A stretch of 64,000 nt of DNA, taken from positions 1-64,000 of the forward strand of contig JAEIOD010000028.1 in the NCBI GenBank assembly GCA_016342415.1. The letters are read 5' to 3'. A model generated the notes under the pieces. That model was not told the origin of the DNA. It saw only the letters and a list, made by a program, of their open reading frames with translations, and did not search any database. Of this stretch, positions 49,546-58,062 are shown piece by piece. Positions within the stretch are counted from its first letter, which is position 1. Each line of letters begins with the position of its first letter. The DNA is from Clostridiales bacterium (GTDB taxonomy: Bacteria > Bacillota > Clostridia > Peptostreptococcales > Acidaminobacteraceae). A program made the translations under genes and the position numbers.

Positions 49546-49944
49546 ATGGAAGTAAGAAATTGTTCAACGTGTGGGAAAATATTTAATGCAGTGATGGATG
49601 TCAGAAGGTGCCCTGAGTGTAGAAAAGGGGACGAAGTAAAATTTAAAATGATTAGAGAATATCTATACGATAACCCTGGTGCTTCAATTGAAGAAGTGTC
49701 AGAGCATTTAGATATTGAGAGAAATAGGATTCTTCATTTCTTAAGAGAGGGCCGTTTGGAAACGATTGGTGAGCAAATGGTGATTAATTGTGAACATTGT
49801 GGAGAACTGATTCGTCATGGTAAATACTGCGAAAAATGTTCTAGAGAAATGGCTATGGATCTTAAAAGTGCTGCTAAAGTTATTAAGAAGGATACATCTA
49901 GAACAGCTCATAGTACAGGGATGCATATAAAAAAGAAAAAATAA
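49546..49944 (+). CDS. yvyF: flagellar operon protein (YvyF/FlgO-like, TIGR03826 type)
   Basis: This 132-residue cytoplasmic protein has two zinc-type cysteine groups, CSTC...CPEC at the N terminus and CEHC...CEKC near residues 84-100. A MarR-like helix-turn-helix stretch lies between them (GASIEEVSEHLDIERNRILHF). It matches the small protein encoded between comFC and flgM in Bacillus and Clostridia, of unclear molecular role. AGAGGTG fits the ATG at 49546 rather than a GTG at 49537. The basic C-terminal tail ends at the start of the flgM control region. Confidence 0.9.
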   Translation: MEVRNCSTCGKIFNAVMDVRRCPECRKGDEVKFKMIREYLYDNPGASIEEVSEHLDIERNRILHFLREGRLETIGEQMVINCEHCGELIRHGKYCEKCSREMAMDLKSAAKVIKKDTSRTAHSTGMHIKKKK

Positions 49945-49955
49945 TAAAAAAAAGT

Positions 49956-50021
49956 TAACGAACGCCTCCATGGTGCCGATATATCTTGTAAGAAGGTATC
50001 GGCTGAACGGAGGTGTTTTTT
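49956..50021 (+). promoter_or_regulatory. sigma-D promoter of flgM embedded in a terminator/RBS-hiding hairpin
   Basis: TAAC at 49956-49959, 15 bp, then GCCGATAT at 49975-49982 is a near-perfect sigma-D promoter. The same DNA forms a hairpin. An outer 9-bp stem (AACGCCTCC 49961-49969 with GGAGGTGTT 50009-50017) encloses an inner stem (GCCGATA 49975-49981 with TATCGGC 49997-50003), followed by a T-run. The right outer arm is the flgM ribosome binding site. RNA reading through from yvyF would terminate or be untranslatable. RNA from the sigma-D start (about 49989) lacks the left arms. Confidence 0.75.
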
Positions 50022-50297
50022 ATGAGAATAAATAACAATATGAATGTACAACAAGTTTTAAAGAGTTATAACAAGAATGTAGGAAAAACAAACAAAACTG
50101 GAAAGTCAGAAATGAAGAGAGATCAAATTGATATTTCTCAAAGTTCTAAAGATTTTCAAGTAGCTATGGATGCCTTCAAAAAACTACCTGACGTGCGACA
50201 AGAAAAAGTAGATGATATTGCTTCACAGATTGATAAAGGGACTTATAAACCTTCTACAGAAGATATTATCAAGAAAATGATGTCAAACGCAAAATAA
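50022..50297 (+). CDS. flgM: anti-sigma factor FlgM
   Basis: This 91-residue protein binds and inhibits the flagellar sigma factor (sigma-D/28) until the hook is complete. The N terminus is the usual MRINNNMNVQQVLKSY, and the conserved C-terminal inhibitory region includes RQEKVDDIASQIDKGTYKPS. CGGAGGTG fits the ATG at 50022 rather than a GTG at 50013. It starts the late flagellar operon with flgN, flgK and flgL, driven by the sigma-D promoter above. Confidence 0.93.
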   Translation: MRINNNMNVQQVLKSYNKNVGKTNKTGKSEMKRDQIDISQSSKDFQVAMDAFKKLPDVRQEKVDDIASQIDKGTYKPSTEDIIKKMMSNAK

Positions 50298-50340
50298 CAG
50301 TGGAATAGGGATCACAGCCGAATCCTTTCTACTGTTTTGG
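50298..50340 (+). terminator. hairpin after flgM, attenuator-like
   Basis: The outer stem AACAGT / ACTGTT encloses AGGGAT / ATCCTT, followed by TTGGTTTT. The interrupted T-run suggests partial termination, which would lower flgN-flgK-flgL expression relative to flgM. Confidence 0.55.
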
Positions 50341-50361
50341 TTTTAATGAAAAGGGGTTTAC

Positions 50362-50856
50362 ATGTCAAAATTAATAGATCAGTTACTATTAGCACTGAAT
50401 AAAGAACAAGAAATTTATGATGAAGTGATAGCTTTATCAAAAGACAAACAAATAGCAATCGTTAATAACGATTTGAAATTATTAGAAACCATTATGAAAA
50501 AAGAGAAAACTTATTCAATTAGTTTAGTTAAGTTAGAACAAATTAGATCAAAGACACTTAATCAATTAGTAAAGGAATACAATTTGATTGAGATCAATGT
50601 TTTAACTGATTTGTATCCATTTATGAGTGATCAAGAGGTAAGAAAAGTAGATAGTATTAGAACAAAACTTGTGAACACAGTCGGAATTCTTGGTCAGAAA
50701 AATGAATTAAACAGACAACTTCTTGAACAATCTATTGACCAAATTGAGTTTGATCTAAACTTAATCACGACAATAGGTGATGGAAGTGTTAATTATAAGG
50801 AAACCGCTAGTGACATGGATGTTGAGCGAAGAAGTATATTTGATAAAAAAATATAG
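50362..50856 (+). CDS. flgN: flagellar export chaperone FlgN family protein
   Basis: The 164-residue, almost entirely helical cytoplasmic protein should keep FlgK and FlgL unfolded for export. Sequence conservation in this family is weak. The call rests on size, the helical heptad pattern (LLLALNKEQEIYDEVIAL at the N terminus), and its position between flgM and flgK, as in Bacillus (YvyG). AAAGGGG precedes the ATG. Confidence 0.85.
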   Translation: MSKLIDQLLLALNKEQEIYDEVIALSKDKQIAIVNNDLKLLETIMKKEKTYSISLVKLEQIRSKTLNQLVKEYNLIEINVLTDLYPFMSDQEVRKVDSIRTKLVNTVGILGQKNELNRQLLEQSIDQIEFDLNLITTIGDGSVNYKETASDMDVERRSIFDKKI

Positions 50857-50865
50857 GAGGATATC

Positions 50866-52524
50866 ATGGCTTCAACATTCTTTGGATTCGGTATAGCAAA
50901 ATCAGGCTTAGCTGCCAATCAAATGGCTTTAAATACAGTTTCACATAATATTGCAAACGCAAATACAGAAGGGTTTGCTAGACAAACACTCACCATGTAT
51001 GCTGATAAACCAGATACGTTTCCATCAGCGCCAGGTACCATTGGTACAGGTGTTAGAATGGACAATGTACAACAAATCAGAGATGAATTTCTTGATGAAA
51101 AATATCGTGGAGAAATGACAAAGTCAGGAGAGTACGGCGCACTTGCTGGTACTTACAAGACTTTGGAAGCGATTATCAACGAACCCTCTGATTCTGGTAT
51201 TACGACAGTTATGGATGAGTTTTTTAGCGCGCTTCATGAACTGAATAAAGCACCTGAATCACTAACAACTAGAGCGCTTGTAAGACAACGTGGTATTGCT
51301 TTACAAGAAGCTATTGGTGGATTGGCAATATCATTTGAAAAAGAACAAGCCAATTTGGATTTTGAAATAGAAGTTATTGCAGGTCAAGTCAACGGTTATG
51401 CAAAACAAATAGCGGATTTAAATAGAACCATTTATTCAACAGAGTTAAATGGTCAGACCGCTAATGATTTAAGAGATCAAAGAAACTTGATTTTAGATAA
51501 GTTATCTGGATTGGTTGATATTAATTACTATGAAGATGCAATGGGTAGATTCTATGTGGATGTTACCGGTGGATCGCTTGTATCACATGTGGATTATGAC
51601 CAACTTGAAGTTGAAGAAAGATTGACTAGAAACAATCCATATGATATTGATAGGTTGAATGATTTAACATGGAAATCAGGTTCTACATTTAACACCACTG
51701 GTGGTAAACTCAAGGCATTAATTGATATGAGAGATAATGTAGATGGTGAGCAAAAGGGTATTCCGTATTATGTAGATAAACTCAATGAATTTGCAGATAC
51801 AGTAGTAACTGAGATGAATAGAGTTCATAAATCAGGATATGATTTGAATGGTGATACAGGCATTAATATGTTTACGATTAACAACATGACCACAGCTGAT
51901 TATGAAGATTATTTAATTAACAGTGGGTTTGAAGGTACTGCAGGTATAGATGTTTCAAGTTTGGTGAAAGCTGACACGAGTACATCTAATACTAAAGAAG
52001 AAAACGAAAAAATCATGCATGATAATATTACTAAGATATTAGATAATAATCCTCAATATGCAGGAAAGGCAATTAAGTTTGTTAAAGATAAGTTTATAGT
52101 CGTAGATAGAATACAAGCTAAGGAATTGACAATTTCTAAAGATATAGAAAATGATTTAGATAAAATATCAGCTTCAGCTACACCTGAAGGAGCACCCGGT
52201 GATGGTGGTAATGCTTTAAATATTGCCGAAGTAAGACATAATACAGGTCTTTACGCTTGGGGTTCACCAGACGACTTTTTGAAATCTTTAATTTCAAATT
52301 TAGGTGTAGATGCTCAAGATGCAATTAGAAATGAAGACAATGAAGCAGTACTTCTAAAACAAATTGATTTTAATAGACAAGGTATTATGGGTGTTTCACT
52401 TGATGAGGAAATGACCAATATGGTTAAGTTTCAGCAGAGTTACAATGCTTGTGCTAGACTTATGAATGTTATGGACGAAATGATTGATTTGGTAGTAAAT
52501 AGACTTGGTACTGTAGGAAGGTAG
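50866..52524 (+). CDS. flgK: flagellar hook-associated protein FlgK (HAP1)
   Basis: This 552-residue protein forms the first junction ring between hook and filament and is exported by the flagellar system. The N-terminal helix has MALNTVSHNIANANTEGFAR, and the C-terminal helix is MVKFQQSYNACARLMNVMDEM followed by RLGTVGR. The middle is moderately enlarged, as is common in Clostridia. AGGAGG precedes the ATG, 9 bases after flgN; flgL follows after 7. Confidence 0.95.
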   Translation: MASTFFGFGIAKSGLAANQMALNTVSHNIANANTEGFARQTLTMYADKPDTFPSAPGTIGTGVRMDNVQQIRDEFLDEKYRGEMTKSGEYGALAGTYKTLEAIINEPSDSGITTVMDEFFSALHELNKAPESLTTRALVRQRGIALQEAIGGLAISFEKEQANLDFEIEVIAGQVNGYAKQIADLNRTIYSTELNGQTANDLRDQRNLILDKLSGLVDINYYEDAMGRFYVDVTGGSLVSHVDYDQLEVEERLTRNNPYDIDRLNDLTWKSGSTFNTTGGKLKALIDMRDNVDGEQKGIPYYVDKLNEFADTVVTEMNRVHKSGYDLNGDTGINMFTINNMTTADYEDYLINSGFEGTAGIDVSSLVKADTSTSNTKEENEKIMHDNITKILDNNPQYAGKAIKFVKDKFIVVDRIQAKELTISKDIENDLDKISASATPEGAPGDGGNALNIAEVRHNTGLYAWGSPDDFLKSLISNLGVDAQDAIRNEDNEAVLLKQIDFNRQGIMGVSLDEEMTNMVKFQQSYNACARLMNVMDEMIDLVVNRLGTVGR

Positions 52525-52531
52525 GTAAGAT

Positions 52532-54835
52532 ATGCGTATAACAAATAATATGATGACAGCAAATCTTCTTTACAATGTGAACAAGAATCTTGAATACATG
52601 TCAAAAAAACAAGATGAATTAGCGACTGGAAAAAGAATTCATAGACCTTCTGATGATCCCGTATTGGCATCAAAAGTACTTGCTAGAAGAACGGATTTAT
52701 CAGAATTAGAGCAATATGATAAAAATACAAGAGATGCATTAGGGTGGATGGAAATTACTGAAAAAGCCATTGAAGATAATGGTAATGTACTTCAGAGAAT
52801 TAGAGAATTAACCGTTCAGGCTGCCAATGGTACAAATACTGCAGAGGATACACAGAAGATCAAATTAGAAGTTGAGAGTTTAAAGACGCAATTGGTTTCA
52901 AATGCCAATTCAACTTTTGCAGGTAGATATATATTTTCTGGATTTGAAACTGATGAGAAATTCCTAAATGATGATGGCTCCTTTAACATTGATGTTGATA
53001 AATATTCAATTGATAATAGACAGGTTGTAAAATATGAGGTAGGTGTAGGTGAATCTATTGATGTTATGACTAGTGGACTTGATTTATATGGTTATGTGGA
53101 GAGTTCTAATGTTCTGACTACAGGTTTTACAGATGCAACAACTACTGGAACCGCGTCGTCATATTCATATGTATCAGGAACCTTTGATAGAAGTTTAGAT
53201 CACTCAGGAAGTAATTTAAATTTAGATATTAATGGTACAGTTTATAATGTAGATGAAACATTATTAAATGGTAGCGTTAGTCCGCTAACAGAAAAAGAAG
53301 TTATTGATATATATAAGAATGCTGATGATGGTTTCGGTAATTTACTGAGTAGTGTAGCTAATGTTTCATTTGATGCTGATGGTGGGTTATTAGTAACGTC
53401 AAAAGTTCTGGGTCCTATAGCAATAACACCTCAATCTGGAGTAACATTTTTTGCGCCAGCAAATGGAGGAATGAGTTTTACTGGTGCTAATCTAGTAGAA
53501 GTATCTTTAAGTAGTTCTGCATATGGAGATCCTACATTACCATTATCTCAATCGGAAATTGATATATTGGCAAATGAACCTTTGAGAATTGATGTAAATG
53601 GAACTTCGGTAGAGTTGAAGCCAAGAGATACTGCTCTATTTACAACTTTGAATGAGTATGTGACAGAAATGAATAATGTCATTGATAAAGAGTTGGGTGT
53701 AGGTAAATTACCAATGTCTGTAGATATTGCAGGTGTTATTACTTTCACTACTCAAAATACGGAACCGTTCGTTGAACCATCTTTATCAGTTGGCTTTCCA
53801 AAATATAAAGCAGGTTTTCCAAGTGGTACAAACACAGGTATAAGCGCTACAAGATCATCTTTATCAGGAACTATTGATTTTAGTGCTGATTACTCAGGAA
53901 CAAATTTAAATTTATCTATTGGAGGAGTAAACTATACTGTAGATACAACTAACTTAGATGGAACACTTAATAAGTTTTCAAAAACAGATATAATTGAAGC
54001 TTACCAAAATGCTGTTGACGGTGGAGGAAATCCCTTAGATGATGTAGCTAATATATTATTTGACTCAAATGATCGCCTTGTAATAGAGGTGGATACATTT
54101 GGAGCAACTGTGATGGCTCCATTAGCAGCGGGTACTTATTTTGATCCAGCTAATGGTGGGACGGTTTATTCTGGTGTAGCATCAACAGAGGCAACAATTA
54201 GTGGTCTGCCATTAGGAGATCCTACTTTACCTTTGATTCAAGAAGACATTGAAGCAATGAGAAATAATTCATTGAGTATTGTTGTAAATTCAATTTCTAA
54301 AACGATTAGACCATCAGCATCGACACCTATTAATACTTTAAATGATTATGTCGCTGAGATGAATACGCAATTGACAAAGGAGTTTGGTGCAGGTAATGTA
54401 CTTATGAGTGTTGATGCACTAGGAGTTATTACGGTTGCAACTACAGGTACAGTAGATTCAAAAGTTCCAAGTATATCTATTGATTTTGATAGATCTCATA
54501 AATCAGAATTGATCGAAGACATTGATCAGTTAATAGGATTTTTGGAAACTGGTGACCATGATGAATTGAGTTCAATGATTAAAACGATAGATGGTCATCT
54601 ATCTAATATGTTAGCACTTCGAGCTGATGTTGGTGCTAGAACGAATAGATTGGATCTTATTAGTATGAAAATTGCATCCAATAATATTTCATTTACACAG
54701 CTATTAAGTGATGCAGAAGATGCAGATATGTCAGAAGTGATAATGCTTCTTAAAAATGCTGAGAATGTATACCAAGCATCATTATCGACGGGAGCTAGAA
54801 TTATTCAACCATCACTTGTTGATTTCTTAAGATAA
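52532..54835 (+). CDS. flgL: flagellar hook-associated protein FlgL (HAP3), greatly enlarged
   Basis: FlgL is the second junction protein, joining FlgK to flagellin. The conserved ends are clear: MRITNNMMTANLLYNVNKN at the N terminus and the C-terminal helices with SQLLSDAEDADMSEVI-type sequence (FTQLLSDAEDADMSEVIMLL). At 767 residues it is more than twice the usual ~300, because the middle holds two tandem copies of a ~215-residue domain (see the repeat at 53174-54490). The insert should stick out from the filament surface. GTAGGTAAG lies before the ATG. Confidence 0.92.
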   Translation: MRITNNMMTANLLYNVNKNLEYMSKKQDELATGKRIHRPSDDPVLASKVLARRTDLSELEQYDKNTRDALGWMEITEKAIEDNGNVLQRIRELTVQAANGTNTAEDTQKIKLEVESLKTQLVSNANSTFAGRYIFSGFETDEKFLNDDGSFNIDVDKYSIDNRQVVKYEVGVGESIDVMTSGLDLYGYVESSNVLTTGFTDATTTGTASSYSYVSGTFDRSLDHSGSNLNLDINGTVYNVDETLLNGSVSPLTEKEVIDIYKNADDGFGNLLSSVANVSFDADGGLLVTSKVLGPIAITPQSGVTFFAPANGGMSFTGANLVEVSLSSSAYGDPTLPLSQSEIDILANEPLRIDVNGTSVELKPRDTALFTTLNEYVTEMNNVIDKELGVGKLPMSVDIAGVITFTTQNTEPFVEPSLSVGFPKYKAGFPSGTNTGISATRSSLSGTIDFSADYSGTNLNLSIGGVNYTVDTTNLDGTLNKFSKTDIIEAYQNAVDGGGNPLDDVANILFDSNDRLVIEVDTFGATVMAPLAAGTYFDPANGGTVYSGVASTEATISGLPLGDPTLPLIQEDIEAMRNNSLSIVVNSISKTIRPSASTPINTLNDYVAEMNTQLTKEFGAGNVLMSVDALGVITVATTGTVDSKVPSISIDFDRSHKSELIEDIDQLIGFLETGDHDELSSMIKTIDGHLSNMLALRADVGARTNRLDLISMKIASNNISFTQLLSDAEDADMSEVIMLLKNAENVYQASLSTGARIIQPSLVDFLR
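53174..54490 (+). repeat. tandem duplication of a ~215-residue domain inside FlgL
   Basis: Copy 1 spans about FlgL residues 215-425 and copy 2 about 445-655, offset 230 residues (690 bases). Matching pairs include SGTFDRSLDHSGSNLNL / SGTIDFSADYSGTNLNL, YGDPTLPLSQSEID / LGDPTLPLIQEDIE, and MSVDIAGVIT / MSVDALGVIT. The copies have diverged, so the duplication is not recent. Confidence 0.9.
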
Positions 54836-54886
54836 ATTTTTAAAGTACTTTAATTGGGTATATAATAGATTAAGGTAGGTGATATT

Positions 54887-55453
54887 ATGGCTATGGAAAT
54901 TAGAACAACACCAGCTATATTAGAAACTAAAACAACACCTCCAATTCACTCGATTGAGCAACCAAAAGCAGAGTGGAATGGTTCTATTATGTTGCCCAAA
55001 GTTGAAGTAGAGATTACTCTGCCCAAAGTTAGTATTGATCAAAATGCAGCTTTTAATGAGTCTGGTTTAAAAGATAACACAACATTATTACAGGATTTAG
55101 TTTCTTATGCTTTTCAAAAAATGACTGAAGGCACAGGAAGACGAGCCAGTCAAGGTGATCAATTAACAAAAATCCATCAAGGTGGCAACGCTATAGCAGA
55201 ACAAGCACCTCAGAATGCATATGATCAATTCATACATGAATTTGGTATGGTGACTATGCCTAAAAGTGGGGCACAAATAGAAGTTCTTGAAGGACATGTA
55301 AATATCACAGTAAACGAGGGGCAAGTATCAGGTCAGTTCAGAGCGCAAAAACCTATAATAAATTATCAGCAAGGACGCGTTGAGAGATCTATGAAACAAT
55401 ATAGTAGTATATCGATAAGATATTTAGGCGAGAATGTAGATTTACAAGTTTAA
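54887..55453 (+). CDS. DUF6470 family flagellar-locus protein (YviE-like)
   Basis: The 188-residue protein of unknown function has position (between flgL and fliW) and size equal to yviE in Bacillus. It begins with short beta-rich segments (MEIRTTPAILETKTTPPIH) and ends in a region repeating YDQFIHEFG and INYQQGRVERSMKQYSSI. No signal peptide or membrane helix is seen. TAGGTGAT precedes the ATG. A link to filament assembly is inferred only from context. Confidence 0.8.
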   Translation: MAMEIRTTPAILETKTTPPIHSIEQPKAEWNGSIMLPKVEVEITLPKVSIDQNAAFNESGLKDNTTLLQDLVSYAFQKMTEGTGRRASQGDQLTKIHQGGNAIAEQAPQNAYDQFIHEFGMVTMPKSGAQIEVLEGHVNITVNEGQVSGQFRAQKPIINYQQGRVERSMKQYSSISIRYLGENVDLQV

Positions 55454-55492
55454 CAAGGTACGTTGACAGGGGACGTTGACAGGAGGTCAAAA

Positions 55493-55927
55493 TTGAAGAT
55501 TGTAACAGATTATAGAGGCGAAATAGAATACACAGAAGAAGATATAATACATTTTGAAGAGGGCATGTATGGATTTGATGGGAAAACAGAATTTTTATTA
55601 ATTGGCAATGTAGAGCCAGATTTACCTTTTTATTGGTTACAATCAATCGTAGATGAAACTTTGACATTTGTTATTACGGATCCATTTTTATTTGTAGACA
55701 AATACGATTTTGAACTGGATGACTTTACTGTTGAACAATTAGAACTAGAAAGTATTGATGATTTAATGATATATACAACGGTAATTATTCCTGAAGATAT
55801 AGAAGAAATTACAGTGAATCTCAAATCTCCAATTGTATTAAATGTAACTAATGGAAAAGCAAAACAGGTTATTTTAAGTGAAGATTATGAGTATAAATAT
55901 AATATTTTTAAAAAAGGAGAGAATTAA
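55493..55927 (+). CDS. fliW: flagellar assembly factor FliW
   Basis: The 144-residue protein binds flagellin and, when released, binds and inhibits CsrA, so that flagellin translation follows export (established in Bacillus). Family motifs are IIHFEEGMYGFDGKTEFLLI and FYWLQSIVDETLTFVITDPFLF. AGGAGG at 55481-55486 selects the TTG start at 55493. Just upstream CGTTGACAGG occurs twice (55461-55470 and 55474-55483). The stop is directly followed by the csrA start. Confidence 0.93.
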   Translation: MKIVTDYRGEIEYTEEDIIHFEEGMYGFDGKTEFLLIGNVEPDLPFYWLQSIVDETLTFVITDPFLFVDKYDFELDDFTVEQLELESIDDLMIYTTVIIPEDIEEITVNLKSPIVLNVTNGKAKQVILSEDYEYKYNIFKKGEN

Positions 55928-56209
55928 ATGTTAGTACTCTCTAGAAAAAAAAATGAAAGCATCATTATTAATGGTAATATAGAAGTAAAAATAATTGAAT
56001 CTGATGATGGTAAAGTTAGAATTGGTATTGAAGCACCTAAACACATTGAAATACACAGAAAAGAAGTCTTTGATCAAATTACTGAAGCTAATAGAGCAGC
56101 AACAAATTCTAAGAAAGCATTAGGTGATTTATCTAAATTACCAACAATTAATAGTCAAAAACATGATAATAAAAACAGTATAAGAAACAAAAAATTACTC
56201 AAAAAGTAA
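55928..56209 (+). CDS. csrA: translational regulator CsrA
   Basis: This small RNA-binding dimer blocks translation of flagellin mRNA at GGA motifs. The core (about 1-60) has [22 protein letters not shown] and [13 protein letters not shown], with the RNA-contacting N-terminal strand and Arg44 region conserved. At 93 residues it is longer than the usual 60-80, with an extra Lys/Asn-rich basic tail ([13 protein letters not shown]). The ATG immediately follows the fliW stop, and AAAAGGAG lies inside fliW. The terminator starts within its last codons. Confidence 0.93.
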   Translation: MLVLSRKKNESIIINGNIEVKIIESDDGKVRIGIEAPKHIEIHRKEVFDQITEANRAATNSKKALGDLSKLPTINSQKHDNKNSIRNKKLLKK

Positions 56210-56219
56210 TTTTTTTTTC
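56192..56219 (+). terminator. rho-independent terminator of the flgM-csrA unit
   Basis: The stem AAATTACT / AGTAATTT with loop CAAAA is followed by T8. The left arm is in the end of csrA. Confidence 0.8.
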
Positions 56220-56238
56220 TTTTTTGCAAAAAAAATGT

Positions 56239-56264
56239 TAATGAATTCAAATTTTAGCCGATAA
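56239..56264 (+). promoter_or_regulatory. sigma-D promoter of the flagellin gene
   Basis: TAAT at 56239-56242 is followed after 14 bp by GCCGATAA at 56257-56264, a perfect sigma-D -10. It lies about 100 bp before the flagellin ATG and immediately after the csrA terminator. Confidence 0.8.
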
Positions 56265-56278
56265 TACTTATGAGGACT

Positions 56279-56356
56279 TCTTTCAAATCGGCCGTGATGA
56301 AAGAATAATTAAAGGTTGGGCAAGGACGCCCTTACTAATTTAAATATTCAAGGAGG
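56279..56356 (+). promoter_or_regulatory. flagellin mRNA leader with CsrA-type hairpin
   Basis: The untranslated leader holds a 7-bp hairpin (TCTTTCA 56279-56285 / TGAAAGA 56298-56304). After it comes a GGGC/GCCC stem with the six-base loop AAGGAC (56318-56331), a GGA presented in a hairpin loop as CsrA prefers. A second AAGGA at 56350-56354 overlaps the ribosome binding site AGGAGGA. Two such sites allow one CsrA dimer to bridge and block ribosome access. Confidence 0.7.
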
Positions 56357-56362
56357 AATATT

Positions 56363-57994
56363 ATGAGAATTAATAATAACTTAATGGCAATGAACACTCA
56401 CAGACAACTTGGAATCAATGCAGGTAATGGAGCAAAGTCTATTGAAAAACTATCTTCTGGATACAGAATCAATAGAGCTGGCGACGATGCTGCTGGTTTA
56501 TCAATCTCTGAAAAAATGAGATCTCAAATCAGAGGTTTAGGACAAGCTTCTAGAAACTCGCAAGATGGTATTTCATTAATCCAAACTGCTGAGGGTGCTT
56601 TAAATGAAACTCACGACATTCTACAAAGAATGAGAGAGTTAGCTGTACAATCTGCCAACGATACTAACGTAACCGTTGATAGAGGAGAGATCCAAAAAGA
56701 GATTAACCAATTAACTTCAGAGATTAACAGAATCGGTAATACAACTGAATTCAATACAATGAAGTTATTAAATGGTGAAAAAGCTGATACAATTAAAGCT
56801 GTTAAAGCAGATGCAAAAAGCTATACTAAACCTTCAGCAGGTATGACAGCTGCGACTGGTTCAATAGCACTTAGCTCTACAGGTGTTAGTATTGATGGAG
56901 CTGGAGATATAGGTAGTGGTACGTGGGTAGCAGCTTCAGAAGGTGAAGTAACAATCTCTAAAAATGCTAATAATGAACTTGTTGTTGTAATTGAAGCGGG
57001 TTTAAGTGGTACTACTGTTCTTGATAATACTGATATTGCGGCACCTGAGTTTACAGATGGATCATTCACTTATGATAACCATGGGGTATCGTTTACTATT
57101 TCGCAAGAAGACTTTGAATCAGCTACTGTTGGCGCAGCTGTGACTCTAGATGTTGAAGCGGCTTACGGGCTTGCAGCTGATACGGCATTTGCTTCGGGTG
57201 GAAGTTTTACTGCTCCAGCTGGTGCTGACGCGTGGTCAGGTGCTGGTGGTTTAGGAAGTGGAGTATTAGTTGGTACTGATGTTGAGTTTGATATTGCACA
57301 AATAGAAGTTACTGTATCTCAAGAGTCAACTGGTGTTACTGTAGCATTTAAGGATGCTGGAGGAAATACTCTTATTACTGAAGATTATGTAAATTCTGCA
57401 GCTGCAGTTACTTTTACGTATGATAATCATGGTGTATCTTTTGAAGTAACAGGAATAGCTGCTGATTCAGGTATTGAGTTTACTTTAGATTTTGATAAAT
57501 CAATTACTGATAAAGAACAAGGAAATAGTGTAACTTTCCAAGTTGGCGCAAATGAGAATCAATCATTATCACTTGATATTTCTGATATGAGAGCAGAATC
57601 TTTAGGTATTTCATCTACAATTGAGGCTTCTGATGGTTATTCAGCATCATTTACTGTATCTGATGGTACATCAAATACAAATTCTCAATATGCTTTAGAT
57701 TTAACTACTAGCGAAAATGCTTCTAGTGCATTGACAAAAATTAATACAGCAATTCAATCTGTATCTTCAGAGAGATCTAAGCTTGGTGCTGTACAAAACA
57801 GACTTGAGCATACAATTAAAAACTTAGATACATCTGCAGAGAACTTACAAGCATCTGAATCTAGAATTAGAGACGTTGACATGGCTAAAGAAATGATGGA
57901 ATTCACTAAGAATAACATCTTACAACAAGCTGCTCAATCAATGTTAGCTCAAGCTAATCAAGCACCTCAAGGTGTCCTTCAATTATTAAGATAA
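56363..57994 (+). CDS. hag: flagellin
   Basis: This 543-residue main filament subunit is secreted by the flagellar system. The conserved D0/D1 ends are intact: [22 protein letters not shown] at the N terminus and [22 protein letters not shown] with the QGVLQLLR end at the C terminus. The variable middle (about 150-430) is large, Ala/Gly/Ser/Thr-rich and contains the repeated stretch [10 protein letters not shown] twice, indicating an internally duplicated surface domain. AGGAGGA precedes the ATG. It is expressed from the sigma-D promoter and controlled by CsrA. Confidence 0.96.
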   Translation: MRINNNLMAMNTHRQLGINAGNGAKSIEKLSSGYRINRAGDDAAGLSISEKMRSQIRGLGQASRNSQDGISLIQTAEGALNETHDILQRMRELAVQSANDTNVTVDRGEIQKEINQLTSEINRIGNTTEFNTMKLLNGEKADTIKAVKADAKSYTKPSAGMTAATGSIALSSTGVSIDGAGDIGSGTWVAASEGEVTISKNANNELVVVIEAGLSGTTVLDNTDIAAPEFTDGSFTYDNHGVSFTISQEDFESATVGAAVTLDVEAAYGLAADTAFASGGSFTAPAGADAWSGAGGLGSGVLVGTDVEFDIAQIEVTVSQESTGVTVAFKDAGGNTLITEDYVNSAAAVTFTYDNHGVSFEVTGIAADSGIEFTLDFDKSITDKEQGNSVTFQVGANENQSLSLDISDMRAESLGISSTIEASDGYSASFTVSDGTSNTNSQYALDLTTSENASSALTKINTAIQSVSSERSKLGAVQNRLEHTIKNLDTSAENLQASESRIRDVDMAKEMMEFTKNNILQQAAQSMLAQANQAPQGVLQLLR

Positions 57995-58011
57995 CAAACA
58001 ATTTTAATGAT

Positions 58012-58043
58012 AAAAAGGGGTATGTTAGCATACCCCTTTTTTT
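58012..58043 (+). terminator. rho-independent terminator
   Basis: A 13-bp stem (AAAAAGGGGTATG / CATACCCCTTTTT) has loop TTAG and T-rich 3' side. No separate promoter is evident between it and the next flagellin gene, which starts 20 bases later. Confidence 0.92.
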
Positions 58044-58062
58044 ATAAATTGGAGGGATATAT

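Noticed and set aside
53174..54490. FlgL repeats considered as an assembly artefact
   Set aside because: The two copies differ at many positions while both keep an open frame, which an artefactual duplication would not show.
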